Positions 1-7,956 are shown, counted from the stretch's first letter. The stretch is DNA of 64,000 bases from 630D-37 sp037478835 (GCA_037478835.1 JBBFLV010000001.1:186001-250000), one strand, 5' to 3'. The notes: generated from the letters alone by a model not told the origin. Numbers and translations: made by a program.

Positions 1-87
1 ACCGTAAACCACCAAACGACCACCACCCCGTTCTCCTCCTCTCCCGTTCTCCTCCTCTCCCGCTCTCCCGCCCTCTCCCATCCAGAG

Positions 88-131
88 TACAATATACCCA
101 TCCCCTCAATTTCCCAGAAAGGAGTCTCCCG
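88..131 (+). promoter_or_regulatory. putative -10 box and ribosome binding site of the first lipoprotein gene
   Basis: A TACAAT hexamer at 88-93 is followed by an A-rich leader and AGAAAGGAGT just before the ATG at 132. No convincing -35 is visible because the upstream stretch (33-80) is a CT-rich CTCTCCCG-type repeat. The RBS is strong; the promoter assignment is weak. Confidence 0.35.
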
Positions 132-1610
132 ATGTCCCGCTTCTTTCTGCTCCTCGCTCTGCTCACTCTCTTCGCCGCCTGCGCCGCGCCGAGCGTAGAC
201 GGCGGGCCGTTGACCGTCACTCCGGTGACCACCCAATCATCCGACCATCCGACCATCCAACCATCCGACTACGCGACTACCCAACCATCCGACCACGCGA
301 CCACGCGACCACCTACCCCCACCCCCACCGAAGCGCCGCTCACCCTCGATACCCTCGGCATCCCAAAAGAAGCCCAACCCTACTTTCAAGGCCTTGAAAA
401 AGCCATCACCCGCAAGGTCGGCGAAAACGGCGAAACCCTCTACCTCACCTCCGCTACCTTCTGGGACGGCGAGCAAAAGCAAACCGCCGAATACCTCCTC
501 CTCCAACCCGGCACCTTCGACGCCCACCCGGAGATTTACGATGACCTCACCCGCCCGCTGACGGTTCAAGCCTTTCGCCTGGGGGAAAACGGCGAGAAAC
601 TCCCCGTCACCCTGCTTTGGCAAGGCGAACGGCGCGGCTTCCGCGAAGCCTTTGACCTGACAAACGCCTTCGACCCCGAACTCAAGCAGGTGGAGAAGCA
701 CCCCTACCTGCACATCGTCCACGGCGAAAAGCCCATCCGCTCGATTGACGATTTACCCTTAGAAGACGAGCGCCTGACGGCGCTTCAATCCATCCGACTG
801 GAGCAGGCCAAGGCCATCCGAGCGCTTCGGGCCCTCCGTGAAAAACTCCAAACCGGCGAAGCGATCACCCTCGAAGACCTCTCCGGCTCGGTTTTTCTTA
901 GAAGGCTTCAGGAGAAAGTCCAAGCAGGCGAAACGATCACCGAAGATGACCTCTATGTCCTTTTCTCTCCAAAAGCGTTGGAGAATTGGTCAGAAGGTGG
1001 TCTTTCTTTGTTCTTTGAATTAAGACAAGACGGAAGCAAGGTTGTCTACTTAAAATCCAGGGGTGATAGCATACAAGCCAACAAGAAAGGAAAATTAACC
1101 TATGAAAATGCAAATATAAAATTAACTGATTTTTGGTTTTACACCAAAGATAAACAGGGAAATCGCCACGATATGGTCTTCATCGCTATAATGGACGCTG
1201 ACGATGTTGATAGATACCAAAAAGGTAATCCATTCGGCTTGCAAGGAAAATTTGTTTTAGGCGAAAACAGTTGGTTTAGTCAAATAACTCCTGAAAACTT
1301 AATTCTTCTTGACCTCAGAAAAGCCTATGACGAAAAAAGCCCGCTTTTCCCCTATCTTTATCTTTACGCCGAAGGTCCTATCCTTGAAAAATATCCCCGC
1401 CTCGCTCACCTCCTCTCCTTGCCGGATAATCAAGCAAATCAATTAGAATATGTAGATGGGTATCTTGATCTTCAAGTAAATATAATGGCTTTTGTCAACG
1501 ATCCAACACTAAAACCTGGTGATATTGCTGAAACTGCATCTTTGTCACGCCCAATTCCTCGCCTCTTTCAACTCCTTGAACTGATGTTTGAGATGGTTGT
1601 ATCTTACTGA
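132..1610 (+). CDS. large exported lipoprotein of unknown function, copy 1
   Basis: The product has 492 residues. Residues 1-17 form a lipoprotein signal (MSRFFLLLALLTLFAAC) ending in the lipobox FAAC, so the mature protein should start at Cys17 and be anchored to the outer face of the membrane. Residues ~25-70 are a Thr/Pro/Ser/Asp linker encoded by a DNA minisatellite. Residues ~220-300 contain two similar helical segments (REKLQTGEAITLEDL and QEKVQAGETITEDDL). I recognise no family for the rest. GC content falls sharply after about position 1010, so the C-terminal half differs in composition from the N-terminal half. The ATG at 132 is chosen because it gives the signal peptide and has a good RBS. 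It is followed after 59 bp by a small Cys-rich exported protein; the same arrangement recurs at 2928-5251. Confidence 0.85.
   Translation: MSRFFLLLALLTLFAACAAPSVDGGPLTVTPVTTQSSDHPTIQPSDYATTQPSDHATTRPPTPTPTEAPLTLDTLGIPKEAQPYFQGLEKAITRKVGENGETLYLTSATFWDGEQKQTAEYLLLQPGTFDAHPEIYDDLTRPLTVQAFRLGENGEKLPVTLLWQGERRGFREAFDLTNAFDPELKQVEKHPYLHIVHGEKPIRSIDDLPLEDERLTALQSIRLEQAKAIRALRALREKLQTGEAITLEDLSGSVFLRRLQEKVQAGETITEDDLYVLFSPKALENWSEGGLSLFFELRQDGSKVVYLKSRGDSIQANKKGKLTYENANIKLTDFWFYTKDKQGNRHDMVFIAIMDADDVDRYQKGNPFGLQGKFVLGENSWFSQITPENLILLDLRKAYDEKSPLFPYLYLYAEGPILEKYPRLAHLLSLPDNQANQLEYVDGYLDLQVNIMAFVNDPTLKPGDIAETASLSRPIPRLFQLLELMFEMVVSY
229..312 (+). repeat. CCGACCATCCGACCA-type minisatellite inside a coding region
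   Basis: Units of the form ATCCGACCATCCGACCAT and ACGCGACCACGCGACCAC run through the linker of the first lipoprotein gene. The same family, in either orientation, fills gaps at 15055-15119, 15261-15303, 17835-17890 and 23536-23650. Here it is translated as Ser/Asp/Thr/Pro-rich linker. Confidence 0.8.
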
Positions 1611-1669
1611 TTTCACATATTTATTTCACTTATTGATTTTCTCTCCTCTTTTTCCTATGATTTATCTAT

Positions 1670-2251
1670 ATGCCCAAACTCCCAAAAATCATAGTCTCAT
1701 ATCTCTTTTCTCTCCTTTTTGTCCTATCCGTCTTACTCTTCCTAAAAACCATAAAGTCCAGAATATATGCCGGATGTACTTGGCGCTGTGCGTATGACTG
1801 CGCTCAAGGCGAAGTTGAGTGTGACTCAGATACAAATCCGTACTGCAATAAAGACTACATATATTGCTGTACCGGTTCCTGTCCTTCTGCTCCCACCAAC
1901 ACCCCAGAACCTAGAGCCTCTCCAATCACCAACGCCACTCCCACCCCCGGCGGCGCAAGGTGCAACAACATCACGCCCCGTTCCGCCTGCGATACTCCCA
2001 CCAATTACTGCATGATCACCTACTGCGGATGCACCTGCAACAACGGCGTCCTTCAAAACTGCAGGCCCCAACGCCGTCGTTTGCCGAAACGATTCCTGCC
2101 ACGTTACCCAACCACTACTCCCCCTTCACTCATTGGATTGAGATCGGTTGCCATCCAAAAAGCCCGGGCATCGAAAGCCTGGAACCGATTGCAAGGCAGA
2201 TGTCACTCCAAAGCACCGATCGCTTCCTCTCAGGTATTCCGCCGGCTTTGA
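1670..2251 (+). CDS. small Cys-rich exported protein, copy 1, probably frameshifted near 2060
   Basis: The open frame codes 193 residues with an N-terminal hydrophobic segment (residues ~8-26), then a Cys-rich module that matches the protein at 4634: AGCTWRCAYDCAQGEV followed by NPYCN, YIYCCTGSCP and a Thr/Pro linker. The tail after about residue 131 is Arg/Pro-rich and no longer Cys-rich. Moving to the +1 frame at about 2064 restores GPNAVVCRNDSCHVTQP, resembling CNSNGHCYVTHPTPG of the intact copy, and ends at a TGA at 2139-2141. I infer a one-base frameshift, so the original product probably ended at 2141. Disulfides outside the membrane are likely from the paired cysteines. Function unknown. 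Confidence 0.7.
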   Translation: MPKLPKIIVSYLFSLLFVLSVLLFLKTIKSRIYAGCTWRCAYDCAQGEVECDSDTNPYCNKDYIYCCTGSCPSAPTNTPEPRASPITNATPTPGGARCNNITPRSACDTPTNYCMITYCGCTCNNGVLQNCRPQRRRLPKRFLPRYPTTTPPSLIGLRSVAIQKARASKAWNRLQGRCHSKAPIASSQVFRRL

Positions 2252-2433
2252 ATCGCCTGCCCGAGCTCGCGCACGCTTTGCGCCTGCAGCCAGGTATGAC
2301 GGTCACGGGTGTAATCGCCGCGTCCGCTCTCATACTGTTGCATAAACCGCACCGCTCCCGCCGCACCTAACTCACGCAGCAGCACCTCGAAGCCGCGGAT
2401 ACGAATTTCACCAAGCGTTAACACCCTGGTCAT
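2230..2433 (-). CDS. small partner protein of a PIN-domain toxin-like gene
   Basis: Sixty-seven residues starting MTRVLTLGEIRIRGFEVL and containing FMQQYESGRGDYTRDRHTWL. From memory, small proteins with a FLQQ(F/Y)-x-GxGDYTxxRxxWL core often sit next to PIN proteins in cyanobacteria and Chloroflexota, which would make this the cognate antitoxin or accessory protein. The start at 2433 overlaps the stop of the PIN gene by ATGA, so translation is probably coupled. No DNA-binding motif is obvious, so an antitoxin role is inference from position. Confidence 0.7.
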   Translation of the reverse strand: MTRVLTLGEIRIRGFEVLLRELGAAGAVRFMQQYESGRGDYTRDRHTWLQAQSVRELGQAIQSRRNT

Positions 2434-2873
2434 CTCAACACCTCGTCCAACCATCGTACGGGATTATCCACCGCCAAACGGAGCAATCCCTTCTTCTTCC
2501 GAGCCAGCTTGACGATCCGGTCGTCCGTCGTTAGAAAGATATCCGCTTCTCCTGCTTCGGCACAGGCAAGATGGAGTGCATCATAAGCCGAAAACCCTGC
2601 TTCCTGCAGTTTTTCAGCACGCTGTAAAATGGCCTCATCCAATGCGACAACCTGATCGGCCATCCCGGCCAACATCAGCGTCCGCTGACGGTTTTCCACA
2701 TCGGGGTTCTGGCTCAACTCATAGAGCAACACCTCGCTACTGAGCCAGACCCATTCACGGCTTTGAAATTTCTCTAACACGATGATCACTGCCTCGCTCT
2801 CCAGTCGAATGCGCAGTTGACGTTGATCGTCAAACGGACGGTTGATACAGCACGCATCCAGATACACTTTCAT
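2430..2873 (-). CDS. PIN-domain (VapC-like) RNase toxin
   Basis: A 147-residue PIN protein. The start MKVYLDACCINRPFDD carries the first acidic residue (Asp6); Glu47 or Glu52 in SSEVLLYEL, Asp98 in SAYDALHLACAE, and Asp117/118 in TTDDRIV supply the rest of the Mg2+-binding cluster. PIN toxins cleave RNA, commonly tRNA or mRNA, when their partner is lost. A TATACT -10 on the minus strand (2882-2887) lies only ~9 nt from the ATG, so the transcript may be almost leaderless. The gene order is toxin first, then the small partner, the reverse of classical vapBC. It lies between two copies of an exported-protein pair and may be a later insertion. Confidence 0.85.
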   Translation of the reverse strand: MKVYLDACCINRPFDDQRQLRIRLESEAVIIVLEKFQSREWVWLSSEVLLYELSQNPDVENRQRTLMLAGMADQVVALDEAILQRAEKLQEAGFSAYDALHLACAEAGEADIFLTTDDRIVKLARKKKGLLRLAVDNPVRWLDEVLR

Positions 2874-2881
2874 CGCTCACA

Positions 2882-2905
2882 AGTATAGCACATCCGCTGT
2901 ATAAT
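2882..2905. promoter_or_regulatory. divergent overlapping -10 boxes
   Basis: On the plus strand TATAAT at 2900-2905 would serve the exported-protein gene at 2928/2941. On the minus strand TATACT (complement of 2882-2887) would serve the PIN gene. Neither has a strong -35, so the two promoters could interfere. Confidence 0.45.
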
Positions 2906-2927
2906 TTTTCCGTCCTCATCTTCAACT

Positions 2928-4589
2928 TTGGAGATAATCCATGCCCCGCCTCTTCCTGATCCTCCCCCTGCTCATCTTCCTCACCGCCTGCGCCGCGCCG
3001 AGCGTGGACGGTGGACCGTAGACCGTGGAACGCCCACCCTCCCGTCCACATCCACCCCCACCCCCGAACCAACCGAAACCCCCACCTTCACCCCCACTCC
3101 GCGTCCAGAACAGCAGGCCAGAGCCCTGATCCCTCGCGATGTCCTTCAGGCCATGGATCGGCTTGGCATGCGCATCTTCACCTCTGAATCTCAGGTGCCT
3201 TCTGATGCTCGCTCATATATCCTTTTCAACCCAGAAACCCAAACTTTCACCCTGACCTATCAGCACTTGGTTGGCGTTGATGAAAAAGGCCAAGGCGTTT
3301 ACGAGCGAAAGACTGTTGAGCTTGATCCGCAAGGGTTTTTTGTTAATACAGGTTTTAGACGCACTCTTGTGCCAGTAATCCCAACCGAAACACCAGAATC
3401 AACCATCACTCCATCCTCAACTCCAACCTCAACCGAGACGTCTCAACCCCAGATAGAATACCAGGAAGTCTGGGAACCTATGCCCCTTTCCATCCACCCG
3501 CCTTTGGCCCATGACAAAAACGGCCGGAAGATCGACCTTCCTGTTTTTGTAAGCCAAGGCGAGGTCTTTTTCGTCAACCCCCTCACCAACGAAATCCTTC
3601 GTCTTGAAGACTACCGTCCGCTTCCCCTTGCCGAATGCCAAAGCCTAAACGAATTCTGGGAAAAAGCCCCGCTTATCCCCCTTTCGGCGATAAACGACGG
3701 CACCGCTCATTTTGCCTTTTTCCTGAACTACCCCGACCTCAAAGACGCCGAAGCTCCTGTCTATACAAACGATAGGTATGCTACCTTTAAGCTTTCACCA
3801 ACCGATAAAACTGCGCCCATCTGGTATATCCCCTCCGACAAAATCTCACCTTTTCATTATATCTGGATAGAATTTAACAACATCCAAGATAAAGCCGGAG
3901 AGAATTATCGCTATGCCTATTTCCGTCAGAGAATCCTTTGGGAAGAGCTTCCTTTTGGCCAGCCGGTTTTGCCGTATGCTTTTCGGGTGATCAATCCGGC
4001 AACTGGCGCTAAGCTTTGGGTTGCGCCTCAGATTTTGTATGACCCGCAAAACACCCAAGAAGCCGTTGACAAGCCTATAGATATTAGCGATCCAAAAAAC
4101 GTAAAAATACTTTGGGTTGCCGCGGATATTGCAAACCTCCGTGGCGACCAGATAGAATTTATGTTAAAAGTTTATCCAAGATTTTTCCCTTATAACGCTA
4201 AATTTACTACAGAACGGCTTGGAAAGGCTTTTACTATCTTTCTTACTCCTATTATCTACACTGACCCTAAGGTTTTCACCGATTGTGATTTTGTAATTTT
4301 TAAATCTCTTCGAAGAGATTACTCTTTTTCTGATTTTCCCGGCCTAGAAGGCCTGCTTGAGCTAGAAGACAACAATCCAGTAAAAAAGATGACAGATAAC
4401 GGAGGCTATTATCCTCTTGAAGAGTTGTTTCCATTTATAGAGTCGCATGGTTGGAACAATGCTGAAAGAAAAAATACTCCCTGGGAATGGCACGCCCCTC
4501 TTTCTGATAAAGCCCAACTGATACTTTTTGCAGGAGTCCCATATCAGTTTGCCAATACCAACCTTGATCTTCTTGACCTGGAAAAGTAG
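2928..4589 (+). CDS. large exported protein of unknown function, copy 2, cut off from its signal peptide by a frameshift
   Basis: The long frame codes up to 553 residues, but its first ~25 residues (Pro/His/Arg-rich) do not look like a signal. A proper lipoprotein signal lies in the neighbouring frame from the ATG at 2941 (see the entry at 2941-3021). The two frames meet inside a GTGGACGGTGGACCGTAGACC repeat at 3003-3028. The mature part begins with a Thr/Pro linker, then a region rich in Tyr, Phe and Pro with no family I recognise. The C-terminal third is AT-rich. The gene is followed by a Cys-rich partner after 44 bp, as in copy 1. It is either a decayed duplicate, a phase-variable gene, or a sequencing artefact. 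Confidence 0.65.
   Translation: MEIIHAPPLPDPPPAHLPHRLRRAERGRWTVDRGTPTLPSTSTPTPEPTETPTFTPTPRPEQQARALIPRDVLQAMDRLGMRIFTSESQVPSDARSYILFNPETQTFTLTYQHLVGVDEKGQGVYERKTVELDPQGFFVNTGFRRTLVPVIPTETPESTITPSSTPTSTETSQPQIEYQEVWEPMPLSIHPPLAHDKNGRKIDLPVFVSQGEVFFVNPLTNEILRLEDYRPLPLAECQSLNEFWEKAPLIPLSAINDGTAHFAFFLNYPDLKDAEAPVYTNDRYATFKLSPTDKTAPIWYIPSDKISPFHYIWIEFNNIQDKAGENYRYAYFRQRILWEELPFGQPVLPYAFRVINPATGAKLWVAPQILYDPQNTQEAVDKPIDISDPKNVKILWVAADIANLRGDQIEFMLKVYPRFFPYNAKFTTERLGKAFTIFLTPIIYTDPKVFTDCDFVIFKSLRRDYSFSDFPGLEGLLELEDNNPVKKMTDNGGYYPLEELFPFIESHGWNNAERKNTPWEWHAPLSDKAQLILFAGVPYQFANTNLDLLDLEK
2941..3021 (+). other. lipoprotein signal peptide fragment, out of frame with the mature protein
   Basis: Translation from 2941 gives MPRLFLILPLLIFLTAC followed by AAPSVDGGP and a TAG at 3019-3021. 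It closely resembles the start of copy 1 (lipobox then AAPSVDGGP). An RBS-like TTTGGAGA lies upstream. A shift of one base near 3003-3020 would join it to the long downstream frame. Confidence 0.75.
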
Positions 4590-4633
4590 ATTAATCTTGA
4601 TTTTGGTCTTTTATTCTCCTATGATGTATCTAT

Positions 4634-5251
4634 ATGCCAAAAGTCACGAAAGTTTTAGTTCTTTGTTTTATTTTTGTCCTATTCTTCTTAAAACTCAAAA
4701 CATTCTCACCGGCATATGCTGGTTGTACATGGCGTTGTGCTTATGACTGTGCTCAAGGCGAAGTCGATTGTGGCTCACAGCAAAATCCGTACTGCAATAG
4801 ATACTACATCTACTGTTGTACCGGTTCTTGTCCCGTCAGACCTACCAACACCCCATCCGGTGTTCTCCCCACCTACACGCCAACACCAGCAGTAGGTGGA
4901 GAAGAATGCACGCCCGGCCCAACTGGTACTGCGTATTGCGAAAGTCGGTACTGTCACGACCCAGCCTGCAGTGCCTTTTGCAATTCAAACGGCCACTGCT
5001 ACGTCACCCACCCAACCCCTGGAGTCGACAAAAAATGCAGTGATGGCGGCTGGGGGCCGTGGTCGGCCTGCACCTGCGATAAAGGCAAGTACGGCGGCTG
5101 CTCTGAGACAGATTACTGCGGCCAAGTGAGATTCTGCAACGATCCGGGCTCCAATCATTATCAGATCAACTGCTGTATCCCCGGAAGCGGAGGTGGCGCT
5201 GATGCCACCAACAGGCCAAAAAATCAGAGTTTTCTGTCGTTTTCAGCGTAA
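4634..5251 (+). CDS. small Cys-rich exported protein, copy 2 (intact)
   Basis: The 205-residue product has an N-terminal signal-like hydrophobic stretch (residues ~7-30, ending SPAYAG) and about 24 cysteines after it. The first module (AGCTWRCAYDCAQGEV, NPYCN, YIYCCTGSCP) is shared with the protein at 1670. A Thr/Pro linker leads to further modules including CNSNGHCYVTHP and GGWGPWSACTCDKGKYGGCS. The GWGPWSxC piece is reminiscent of thrombospondin-type repeats, but I would not assign that family. Exported, disulfide-rich and probably a partner of the preceding large exported protein. Function unknown. The start ATG at 4634 fits the signal; no clear SD is seen. Confidence 0.75.
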   Translation: MPKVTKVLVLCFIFVLFFLKLKTFSPAYAGCTWRCAYDCAQGEVDCGSQQNPYCNRYYIYCCTGSCPVRPTNTPSGVLPTYTPTPAVGGEECTPGPTGTAYCESRYCHDPACSAFCNSNGHCYVTHPTPGVDKKCSDGGWGPWSACTCDKGKYGGCSETDYCGQVRFCNDPGSNHYQINCCIPGSGGGADATNRPKNQSFLSFSA

Positions 5252-5374
5252 ATCTGAAAATTACATTGGTTTCGGTGCTTAATAGCCAAATTCGTTGAAT
5301 GCCTTGCGCATGGAAATCCTGTTGGTTATCTTCGGTGTTGAGATAAAAAGCCTACTGATGAGGTGAAGCTCCGG

Positions 5375-5400
5375 TTGGATTATCGCGGCAAAGGTATAAT
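5375..5400 (+). promoter_or_regulatory. putative promoter for rnd
   Basis: TATAAT at 5395-5400 lies 7 bp before the ATG at 5408, with TTGGAT at 5375-5380 (14-bp spacer, short). If used, transcription would start almost at the start codon. The upstream gap 5252-5374 shows nothing else I can name. Confidence 0.35.
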
Positions 5401-5407
5401 AAAGCCC

Positions 5408-6568
5408 ATGAATGAATCTCTGCCTCCACCGATCTGGGTGGATACACCGCAAGCCTTGAAACGGATGATCGACGATCTGCAGTGCTGGCCGCAGCTGGCG
5501 GTAGATACCGAATCGAACGGCCTGCATGCGTATCGCGAACAAGTTTGCCTGATCCAGATTTCCACACCCGAAAACGATTATCTGATCGATCCCTTGAGGC
5601 TACGCGATTTGCAGCCCCTGGCGCCGATCTTTGCGGATGCCGGGGTGGAGAAAATTTTTCATGCCGCCGGTTACGATCTGCTGTGCCTGTATCGTGACTT
5701 CGGTTTTAAGGTCTTTCCCCTTTTTGATACGATGCACGCGGCGCGCGTCTTGGGTCAACGTGCCGTGGGATTGGATGCGCTGCTCGAACGGTATTTCCAT
5801 GTACAGCTCGACAAGCGTCACCAGAAGGCCGATTGGGCCGAACGCCCCCTTTCTGCCGAGCGCATGGAATACGCGCGCCTGGATACCCACTATCTGATTC
5901 CGTTGCGGCAAATTTTGGGAGAAGAACTGCAGCAGAGCGGACGCTGGGAATTGGCCCAAGAGGATTTTCAGCGCATGAGCCTGGAAGCGTTAAGTCTTCC
6001 TGCGCATCCGCCGCGTTGGGAGCGATTGGCCCATGCCCATGCCTTGACCGGCCGTCAACGCACGCTGTTGCAGGCGCTTTGGGAGTGGCGCGAAGAGACG
6101 GCGCGTCAGCTTAACCGTCCGCCTTTCAAGGTGATCGGGGAGACGGTTTTGCTTCAGCTGGTGCGCACTCCACCGCAGGGGCTCTACGATCTCACCCGCT
6201 GTGGACTTTCCGGGCGGCAGGTTCGCATTTGGGGAGAAGCGATCTTGCGGGTGGTGGAAAGAGCGCAAATGCTGGAAGTGCCGAAATATGTGCCCCCTCC
6301 GACGGTCGATGCAGCGCGGCTCGATCGCCTGGAACAGTTAAAGGCCTGGCGCAAGCGTGTGGCGCAACGCTGGGGGGTGGAATCGGATGTGATCCTGCCC
6401 CGATCGCTGCTGGAGAGGCTGGCGCAACGCAATCCGCTTACCTGGGATGAACTGCAACAGGTGCTGAACGATTCTCCCTGGCGATTGCGCACCTTTGGCG
6501 AAGAACTCTTGGCCGTTTTACGGGAATGTGCTGCGATGAGCCCATCCCCTGCGATGAACACAAAATGA
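5408..6568 (+). CDS. rnd: ribonuclease D
   Basis: A 386-residue 3'-5' exoribonuclease of the DEDD family, which trims tRNA and other stable RNA 3' ends. The DEDDy motifs are visible: AVDTESNGLHAY (ExoI), FHAAGYDLLCLYRDFG (ExoII) and YARLDTHYL (ExoIII with the Tyr). Two HRDC-type helical regions follow (residues ~205-285 and ~305-375), as in E. coli RNase D. The ATG at 5408 gives the family-typical start; an upstream in-frame start is not needed. The stop overlaps the next start by ATGA, so this and the beta-CASP protein are translationally coupled. Confidence 0.9.
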   Translation: MNESLPPPIWVDTPQALKRMIDDLQCWPQLAVDTESNGLHAYREQVCLIQISTPENDYLIDPLRLRDLQPLAPIFADAGVEKIFHAAGYDLLCLYRDFGFKVFPLFDTMHAARVLGQRAVGLDALLERYFHVQLDKRHQKADWAERPLSAERMEYARLDTHYLIPLRQILGEELQQSGRWELAQEDFQRMSLEALSLPAHPPRWERLAHAHALTGRQRTLLQALWEWREETARQLNRPPFKVIGETVLLQLVRTPPQGLYDLTRCGLSGRQVRIWGEAILRVVERAQMLEVPKYVPPPTVDAARLDRLEQLKAWRKRVAQRWGVESDVILPRSLLERLAQRNPLTWDELQQVLNDSPWRLRTFGEELLAVLRECAAMSPSPAMNTK

Positions 6569-7956
6569 GCGTTCAGATAAGTTTTCACGGAGCGGCACAG
6601 ACCGTGACCGGCTCCCAGTTTCTGTTAGAGGTCAACGGGCGGCGCTTGCTGCTGGAGTGTGGGCTTTTCCAGGGGCGGCGCGCCGAGGCCTACGAGCGAA
6701 ATCGCCGCTTTCCCTTCGATCCGCGGCGGGTGGATGCGGTGTTGCTTTCCCATGCGCACATCGATCACAGCGGCAATTTGCCCAACCTGGTGCGCCAGGG
6801 ATTCGACGGACCGATCTACGCCACACCGGCGACGGTGGACCTGGCGAATGTGATGTTGCGCGATTCGGCACACATTCAGGAGAGCGATATCGAGTACTTG
6901 CGGCGGAAACGAGGGCAAGATCACCTGGAGCCGCTCTATACGCTCGAGGATGTCTTGGATGTCATGCCGCTTTTCCGTCCCGTTCCCTACGATCGCCCGT
7001 TTGAACCGTTGCCAGGTGTGGTGGCGGAATTTGTCGAGGCCGGGCACATGCTCGGTTCCGCGGCGATCCGGCTCGAGGTCCAAGAAGGGAGGCGAAAAGT
7101 GCGGATCTGGTTCTCCGGCGATATTGGCCGTCCCAAGCTCCCTTTGCTGCGCGATCCGGTCTTACCCTCTCCTTCGGATTACCTCATCATGGAATGTACC
7201 TATGGTCATAAGCCCCATCGCGATCCGCAGGCGGCCTACGAGGAGTTGCGAGAAGCGCTCTTGCGCACCCTGGAACGGGGGGGCAAGGTGATCGTGCCGG
7301 CCTTTGCCGTAGGGCGCACGCAGGAGCTGGTCTACGATATTCATCAGATGGTGGAGAAGAAAGAGATTCCGCCTGTGCCGGTCTATGTGGATAGTCCGTT
7401 GGCGGTGGATGCTTCGGCAGTCTTTCGGCAGCACACGGAATGTTTTGACGAGGAGACGCGGCGCTTTGTGCTCGAATCTCGTCACCCGGCGCTGGATTTT
7501 GAGCATTTGCACTACGTGCGCTCGGTGGAGGAGTCGAAAAAACTGAACGATCGCCGTGAGCCGATGATCATCATCTCCGCTTCCGGCATGGCGGAGACCG
7601 GGCGCATTCTGCATCACCTGCGCAACAACATCGGCGACCCGCGCAATACGATCCTGATCGTTTCCTGGCAGGCGCCGCATACGCTGGGTCGGCGCTTGGC
7701 GGACCGTGAGCCACAGGTGCGCATCTTCGGCGAAACCTACGACGTGCGCGCCGAAGTGGTGACGATCGGCGGGCTTTCGGCACACGCCGGGCAGGATTTT
7801 CTCATCCCTTATGCGCTGGCGGCGCAGGCCAAGAAGATTTTCCTCGTCCACGGGGAGGCGGAAGCGGCGGACGCGCTACGCGAGAAACTGCTAGAACATG
7901 GAGCGCAGGACGTGTTTTACCCGGAGCGGGGGGAGAAAGTGGCTTTGGAGTTTTGA
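6565..7956 (+). CDS. metallo-beta-lactamase fold / beta-CASP RNA-processing hydrolase
   Basis: A 463-residue protein of the CPSF73-like, KH-less bacterial beta-CASP group. The metal motif HAHIDHSG is at residues 63-70; later metal ligands are in GHMLGSA and FSGDIGR; the beta-CASP motifs include PAFAVGRTQE and SASGMAETGRILHHL, and the C-terminal RNA-specificity part has GGLSAHAGQ and LVHGE. Such proteins are predicted or shown endo/exoribonucleases. The start at 6565 overlaps the RNase D stop (ATGA). The pairing with RNase D suggests a joint role in RNA maturation, which is inference. Confidence 0.88.
   Translation: MSVQISFHGAAQTVTGSQFLLEVNGRRLLLECGLFQGRRAEAYERNRRFPFDPRRVDAVLLSHAHIDHSGNLPNLVRQGFDGPIYATPATVDLANVMLRDSAHIQESDIEYLRRKRGQDHLEPLYTLEDVLDVMPLFRPVPYDRPFEPLPGVVAEFVEAGHMLGSAAIRLEVQEGRRKVRIWFSGDIGRPKLPLLRDPVLPSPSDYLIMECTYGHKPHRDPQAAYEELREALLRTLERGGKVIVPAFAVGRTQELVYDIHQMVEKKEIPPVPVYVDSPLAVDASAVFRQHTECFDEETRRFVLESRHPALDFEHLHYVRSVEESKKLNDRREPMIIISASGMAETGRILHHLRNNIGDPRNTILIVSWQAPHTLGRRLADREPQVRIFGETYDVRAEVVTIGGLSAHAGQDFLIPYALAAQAKKIFLVHGEAEAADALREKLLEHGAQDVFYPERGEKVALEF

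Noticed and set aside
5041..5100. Thrombospondin type 1 domain in the Cys-rich protein
   Set aside because: Only GWGPWSxC matches; the remaining cysteine spacing does not let me claim the fold.
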